A program made the translations under genes and the position numbers. A DNA stretch of 39,128 nt from Candidatus Reconcilbacillus cellulovorans (GTDB lineage: Bacteria > Bacillota > Bacilli > Paenibacillales > Reconciliibacillaceae), in contig MOXJ01000026.1 of assembly GCA_002507565.1 (NCBI GenBank), positions 1 to 39,128 of the forward strand, written 5' to 3'. Positions within the stretch are counted from its first letter, which is position 1; every line of letters starts with the position of its first letter. Positions 33,907 to 39,128 of this stretch are shown here, piece after piece. The notes below the pieces were generated by a model. The model ran no database searches, was not told the origin of the DNA, and worked only from the letters and a program-made list of their open reading frames with translations.

Positions 33907-33975
33907 CGATCGCGCAGTCGAAAAACGATCGCGATCGTGACCGACCATTCATGCTGACGAAAGGAAGGGACCGAC

Positions 33976-34233
33976 ATGTCCAGTATCGGCGTTCCCGGCT
34001 TGATTCTCATCATTCTCGTCGCCTTGATCTTGTTCGGGCCGAGCAAGCTTCCAGAACTTGGGAGGGCGCTCGGCCGGACGCTTCGTGAATTCAAACAGGG
34101 CGCGCGAGACATCATGGAAGATGACGGTGCAAAACCGAACGCGCAGACGCAGGCCGTTCATCCGCCGGGCGGCGGAACTCCGGACGGCGGCGGCCGGCAA
34201 GCAGGCGGGCGCGACGAACGGTTGCCCGACTGA
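33976..34233 (+). CDS. tatA: Twin-arginine translocase subunit TatA
   Basis: An 85-residue single-span membrane protein that forms the pore-like component of the Tat pathway for folded proteins. It has one membrane helix (about 5-22), the conserved [10 protein letters not shown] hinge with Phe20-Gly21, an amphipathic helix ([15 protein letters not shown]) and a polar Gly/Pro-rich tail. AAAGGAAGG precedes the ATG. It lies 22 bases before tatC. Confidence 0.95.
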   Translation: MSSIGVPGLILIILVALILFGPSKLPELGRALGRTLREFKQGARDIMEDDGAKPNAQTQAVHPPGGGTPDGGGRQAGGRDERLPD

Positions 34234-34254
34234 CGGAGGAGCCGTTTTGTCGTC

Positions 34255-35013
34255 ATGGGCGGGGAGCGGTCGCGCGCCGACGAGCCGATGCCGCTCGTCC
34301 GGCATTTGGAGGAATTGCGCCGGCGTCTCTTATATTGTCTTGCCGCGTTCGTCGTTTCAACGGCAGCGGGCCTGTTCGTGGCCGGGCCGGTTCTTCGCTT
34401 TTTGCAGCGGCAGCCGGCCGTGCGCGGTTATGAATGGGTCGCGCTGTCGCCGTGGGAGCCGATCCGGATTTACGTCGCCGTAGCGTTCACGGTCGGTCTG
34501 GCCGTGTCGCTGCCGTTTACGCTTTGGCAGCTTTGGCTGTTCGTGCGGCCCGGCTTGCGCGAGACGGAACGGCAGGCTGCGGTGAGATACGTGCCGTCGG
34601 CGGCCGTGTTGTTTTTGGCGGGGCTTGCGTTTGCGTATTACGTCGTGTTTCCGATGGCGTTTTACTTCGCGACGGAAGTATCGCGATCCCTGGATCTCAA
34701 GGAAATGTACGGCATTTCTCAGTACGTTTCGTTTCTGATCGGCATCGTGGTGCCGACGGCGCTGCTGTTCGAGCTGCCGGTCGTCGTCATGTTTCTGACG
34801 CGTATCCGGCTCGTCACCCCGCGCCGACTGCGCCGTTTCCGGCGGTATGCCTACCTTGCGCTCGTCGTCGTCGCCACGACGGTGACGCCCCCGGACATGA
34901 TTTCGGACGTGCTGGTCGCCGTCCCGCTCGTGTTGTTGTATGAATTCAGCGTCGCTTTGTCCGATCGCGTCTACCGGCGGATGGTCGCCGAAGCCGACGG
35001 GACGGAGGCGTGA
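34255..35013 (+). CDS. tatC: Sec-independent protein translocase subunit TatC
   Basis: A 252-residue membrane protein that recognises twin-arginine signal peptides. The N-terminal cytosolic HLEELRRRLLY motif is followed by six membrane segments, with the conserved TLWQLWLFVRPGLRETER loop and an FELPVVVMFLTR segment. GGAGGA lies 14 bases upstream of the ATG, a rather long spacing. It follows tatA and the MoaC/MogA genes, which suits export of molybdoenzymes. Confidence 0.94.
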   Translation: MGGERSRADEPMPLVRHLEELRRRLLYCLAAFVVSTAAGLFVAGPVLRFLQRQPAVRGYEWVALSPWEPIRIYVAVAFTVGLAVSLPFTLWQLWLFVRPGLRETERQAAVRYVPSAAVLFLAGLAFAYYVVFPMAFYFATEVSRSLDLKEMYGISQYVSFLIGIVVPTALLFELPVVVMFLTRIRLVTPRRLRRFRRYAYLALVVVATTVTPPDMISDVLVAVPLVLLYEFSVALSDRVYRRMVAEADGTEA

Positions 35014-35046
35014 CGCGGTCGGGCGAAATTTTTTTGCGCACCCCTC

Positions 35047-35075
35047 TTGCAAATTTCACCTGGAACGATTATGAT
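35047..35075 (+). promoter_or_regulatory. Sigma-A promoter of the groESL operon
   Basis: TTGCAA (35047-35052) and TATGAT (35070-35075) are separated by exactly 17 bases, and CIRCE begins just after the expected transcription start. Confidence 0.85.
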
Positions 35076-35086
35076 TAAAGGTGTTG

Positions 35087-35113
35087 TTAGCACTCAAACT
35101 CAATGAGTGCTAA
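35087..35113. promoter_or_regulatory. CIRCE operator (HrcA binding site)
   Basis: The perfect element TTAGCACTC (35087-35095), a 9-base spacer, and GAGTGCTAA (35105-35113) match the CIRCE consensus in full. HrcA bound here represses groESL; heat stress relieves it. Confidence 0.97.
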
Positions 35114-35163
35114 CCGGATGAACGAATCTTCCACACCTGTCACGAAAAAGGAGGAGGTTTTCC

Positions 35164-35445
35164 ATGATCAAACCGTTGGGCGACCGCGTGGTCGTGGAAC
35201 CCATCGCGAAGGAGCAGACGACGGCAAGCGGCATCGTCTTGCCGGACACGGCGAAGGAAAAGCCGCAGGAAGGCAAGGTTCTCGCCGTCGGCAGCGGCCA
35301 TCTGAAGGACGGCAATCGCATTCCGCTCGAAGTGAAGGAAGGCGACCGCGTCCTGTTCTCCAAATACGCCGGCACCGAAATCAAGGTGGACGGCAAGGAA
35401 CTGCTGATCATGCGCGAAAGCGACATTCTGGCGATCCTTGAATGA
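35164..35445 (+). CDS. groES: Co-chaperonin GroES
   Basis: A 93-residue subunit of the heptameric lid of the GroEL chamber. The N-terminal [12 protein letters not shown], the mobile loop ([20 protein letters not shown]) and the C-terminal [24 protein letters not shown] are typical. The AAAGGAGGAGG site and the ATG lie 50 bases after CIRCE. It is cotranscribed with groEL. Confidence 0.98.
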   Translation: MIKPLGDRVVVEPIAKEQTTASGIVLPDTAKEKPQEGKVLAVGSGHLKDGNRIPLEVKEGDRVLFSKYAGTEIKVDGKELLIMRESDILAILE

Positions 35446-37095
<1,650 letters not shown>

Positions 37096-37105
37096 TCGGA
37101 CGGCG

Positions 37106-38476
37106 ATGAAGGTCGTCCTCTTGTCCGGCGGTTCGGGCAAACGGCTTTGGCCGCTGTCGAACGATTCCCGGTCGAAACAGTTTCTGAAGCTGCTCAAAAG
37201 CCCGGACGGCCGGCCCGAGTCGATGGTGCAGCGCGTCTGGCGGCAGCTCGCCTCCTGCGGGCTGGGGCGGTCGGCGTACATCGCCACCGCCCGCTCGCAG
37301 GTCGACGTGCTGCACAACCAGCTCGGACCCGACGTACCGTTGATCGTCGAGCCGAGCCGGCGCGACACGTTTCCGGCGATCGCGTTGTCGGTGCTTTATC
37401 TCGTGTCGGAAGCCGGCGTTCCGTCCGATGAGACGATCGCCGTGCTGCCGGTCGATCCGTATGTCGACGACGCGTTTTTCGAGCGCGTTCAGCAACTAGA
37501 CTTCGTGTTGCGCGACAGCGGCGCCGACTTGGCGCTGATCGGCGTTCGTCCGACGCATCCGTCCGAAAAATACGGCTACATCGTTCCGGAATCTGCCGTT
37601 TCCGGCCGTACGTACGCGGACGTCCGGCGGTTTACGGAGAAACCTTCGGCCGACGAGGCGGAGCGTCTGATCGCGGAAGGCGCGCTTTGGAATTGCGGTG
37701 TGTTCGCATTTCGCGCCGGCTTCCTGCTCGGCGAGCTTCGGGCGCGGGGGCTACCGGCTGAGTACCGGGCGTTTCGCGACGCGTACGACCGGTTGACCGC
37801 GATCAGTTTCGACTACGAGGTCGTCGAGAAGGTCCGCCGCGCCGTCGTCATGCCGTACGAGGGAGCCTGGAAAGATCTCGGCACGTGGGACGCGCTGACC
37901 GAGGAGATGGACGGGCCCGTCTGGGGGCGCGGCGTCATCGGCCCCGACTCCGACGGAGCACACGTCGTTAACGAGCTGGACATCCCCGTCGCCGTGCTCG
38001 GCGTGCCGAACGTCATCGTCGCCGCCGGCCCGGACGGCATCCTGGTCGCCGACCGCGCGGCAAGCCCGCGGGCCAAGGAAGTGGCGAACGAGATCCGGCA
38101 GCGCGTCATGTATGAGGAACGCCGGTGGGGATGGTACCGCGTGCTCGATTACGCGAAGCTCGCGGACGGCAATGAAATGCTGACGCGGCGTGTTTGCCTG
38201 CTCGAAGGTCGGAACTTGAGCTATCACGTTCACCGCAAACGGATGGAGACGTGGACGGTCTTGTCGGGGCGCGGACTCGTCGTTCTCGACGATCACCAGT
38301 TTTCGATCCAGGCCGGCGACGTCGTGCGCGTACACGCCGGTTGCCGCCACAGCGTGAAGGCGCTGTCCGAGCTCGAATTCATCGAGGTGCAGAGCGGTTC
38401 GGAAGTGCACGAAGACGACATCGAGCGGATTTGCATGCGGTGGGAAGACATTCCGAACCGGCATTCGCCGGCGTAA
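37106..38476 (+). CDS. Mannose-1-phosphate guanylyltransferase with C-terminal cupin (ManC type)
   Basis: A 456-residue protein. The N-terminal nucleotidyltransferase domain (about 1-340) has LSGGSGKRLWPLS, EPSRRDTFPAIAL, the FTEKP motif and WNCGVFAFR, typical of enzymes that make GDP-mannose from mannose 1-phosphate and GTP. The C-terminal cupin (about 360-445, with SYHVHRKRMETWTVLSGRG) resembles the mannose-6-phosphate isomerase half of bifunctional ManC/AlgA. GDP-mannose would serve exopolysaccharide or S-layer glycan synthesis in the cytosol. The ATG lies only 10 bases after groEL and has at best a weak GGACGG site. A strong terminator follows, so it is probably the third gene of the CIRCE-controlled operon. 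Confidence 0.9.
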   Translation: MKVVLLSGGSGKRLWPLSNDSRSKQFLKLLKSPDGRPESMVQRVWRQLASCGLGRSAYIATARSQVDVLHNQLGPDVPLIVEPSRRDTFPAIALSVLYLVSEAGVPSDETIAVLPVDPYVDDAFFERVQQLDFVLRDSGADLALIGVRPTHPSEKYGYIVPESAVSGRTYADVRRFTEKPSADEAERLIAEGALWNCGVFAFRAGFLLGELRARGLPAEYRAFRDAYDRLTAISFDYEVVEKVRRAVVMPYEGAWKDLGTWDALTEEMDGPVWGRGVIGPDSDGAHVVNELDIPVAVLGVPNVIVAAGPDGILVADRAASPRAKEVANEIRQRVMYEERRWGWYRVLDYAKLADGNEMLTRRVCLLEGRNLSYHVHRKRMETWTVLSGRGLVVLDDHQFSIQAGDVVRVHAGCRHSVKALSELEFIEVQSGSEVHEDDIERICMRWEDIPNRHSPA

Positions 38477-38601
38477 GTCAGCCGAAGCGTTCGGCGGCGG
38501 GCGGGTTCGCGCCGTCGCCACCGCGTCGACTCGCGTTGGGTTAAGCGGGGACGGTGAGCGTGGAATCTACCGGCAGCGGGACGTTCGGCTTCTCGCGTAC
38601 A

Positions 38602-38661
38602 CCGGCGTCCGGTCGCCTTCGCCGATGGTATGGCAAGGGCGTCCGGACGCCGGCTTTTTTT
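38602..38661 (+). terminator. Rho-independent terminator of the groESL-ManC operon
   Basis: CCGGCGTCCGG (38602-38612) pairs perfectly with CCGGACGCCGG (38643-38653), and seven T residues follow (38655-38661). The T-run overlaps the stop codon of the Rpn-type gene on the other strand. The rest of the gap from 38477 shows nothing else. Confidence 0.75.
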
Positions 38662-39128
38662 AATTTTGTCGTACCTGTTTTTCCTGCCGCAGCCGCGCGA
38701 TTTCTTCTGCCGACAGCTCCGTTACCTCTGCGATCAGACCATCGTCCATGCCTTTCGCCATTAGCCGGCGGGCCGTCTCGCGTCGTGCTTCCAGCCGGCC
38801 TTCCCGCTTCGTCTTCTCCAGCCACCGGTCCAGCATCCGCTCGAAATTCGTCGCCATCTCCTCCGCCTCCTTCCCGCTTCGCACTTCCTTCAACCGCCCC
38901 AAGAGTGCCGGACCTTCCTCCGCCGGCAGCCGCGCCCCCAACACCGCGCTCACCCAATCCAACAGCGGCCCCACCTGATCCTTCGGCACCCGCGCCAGCA
39001 GCCGGATCAGCCGCCTCAACCGCCGCGCTACCTCCGCCTCCTCCCGCGTCCCGTCCAGCCAAAACACCGCCGCCATCGCCCCCGACAACCCCAGCAGCTC
39101 CTCCTCCCTCAGCCGCCGCACGTCGATC
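38660..39128 (-). CDS. Rpn-family nuclease/transposase-like protein, C-terminal part (5' end cut by window)
   Basis: The frame is open to the last base, so the start is outside. The visible part has charged helices (VARRLRRLIRLLARVPKDQ, EEMATNFERMLDRWL), a short basic linker and a tail RRLMAKGMDDGLIAEVTELSAEEIARLRQE that matches the tail of the gene at the left window end in pattern. It lacks the AKGI repeats of that copy. The catalytic domain is not visible. It is convergent with the groESL-ManC operon. Rpn-type genes often occur in several copies per genome, so both window ends lying in them may mark assembly breaks. Confidence 0.6.
   Translation of the reverse strand, partial: IDVRRLREEELLGLSGAMAAVFWLDGTREEAEVARRLRRLIRLLARVPKDQVGPLLDWVSAVLGARLPAEEGPALLGRLKEVRSGKEAEEMATNFERMLDRWLEKTKREGRLEARRETARRLMAKGMDDGLIAEVTELSAEEIARLRQEKQVRQN

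Overview
This 39 kb window reads as a piece of a high-G+C, spore-forming Bacillales genome, most likely Paenibacillaceae. The evidence is an H-type small acid-soluble spore protein, CcpN, HemQ (coproporphyrin-type haem synthesis), a CIRCE-controlled groESL operon, S-layer homology domains, strong AAGGAGG ribosome binding sites, and an erpA / NDH-2 / YumC-type reductase cluster like that of Bacillus. Most of the window is dense housekeeping sequence. The accessory part is about 16.6-26.1 kb, where a surface polysaccharide-degrading module and a large HtrA-like protease sit. No tRNA, rRNA, CRISPR array, insertion sequence or riboswitch was recognised, and no gene-free stretch exceeds 300 bases.

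Layout. 1-3.8 kb: end of an Rpn-family gene, erpA, a zinc-ribbon protein, ferredoxin-NADP reductase, and a divergent NDH-2 NADH dehydrogenase behind a Rex-like operator. 3.8-6.7 kb (minus strand): hemQ preceded by a response regulator and a sensor kinase. 6.8-12.1 kb (minus): an MMPL exporter, the NAD(P)HX repair enzyme NnrE/NnrD, a small membrane protein and an alpha/beta hydrolase. 12.3-14.0 kb: an XRE regulator coupled to a CtpA/B-type protease. 14.0-16.6 kb (minus): a UgtP-like glycosyltransferase and a polysaccharide deacetylase. 16.8-23.0 kb: a giant multidomain PL11 rhamnogalacturonan lyase followed by a cohesin-SLH surface protein. 23.1-26.1 kb: an HtrA-like protease with unusual C-terminal repeats. 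26.2-28.7 kb: ccpN, PEP-synthase/PPDK regulatory protein, glpX, a gluconeogenic set. Then sspH, the t6A genes tsaE-tsaB-rimI-tsaD, a DnaA-box cluster, folate cyclo-ligase, moaC, mogA, tatA, tatC, groES, groEL, a ManC-type enzyme, and the end of a second Rpn-family gene.

The most interesting part is the lyase and anchor pair. The lyase carries bacterial Ig-like domains, a cohesin-like domain, two FIVAR helical repeats and a degenerate dockerin-like tail. The next gene encodes a secreted cohesin-like domain on three SLH domains. Together they look like a minimal surface-attached enzyme assembly, in effect a reduced cellulosome for pectin. The lyase signal peptide lies in a different reading frame from the enzyme, and the mismatch is exactly explained by a duplicated TG dinucleotide. 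Other points of note are an apparent ATC start codon for ccpN, head-to-tail perfect DnaA boxes downstream of tsaD, an operator-like palindrome over the exporter promoter, and a mannose-1-phosphate guanylyltransferase gene 10 bases behind groEL. Both window ends lie inside Rpn-type genes, which suggests an assembly broken at a repeated family.
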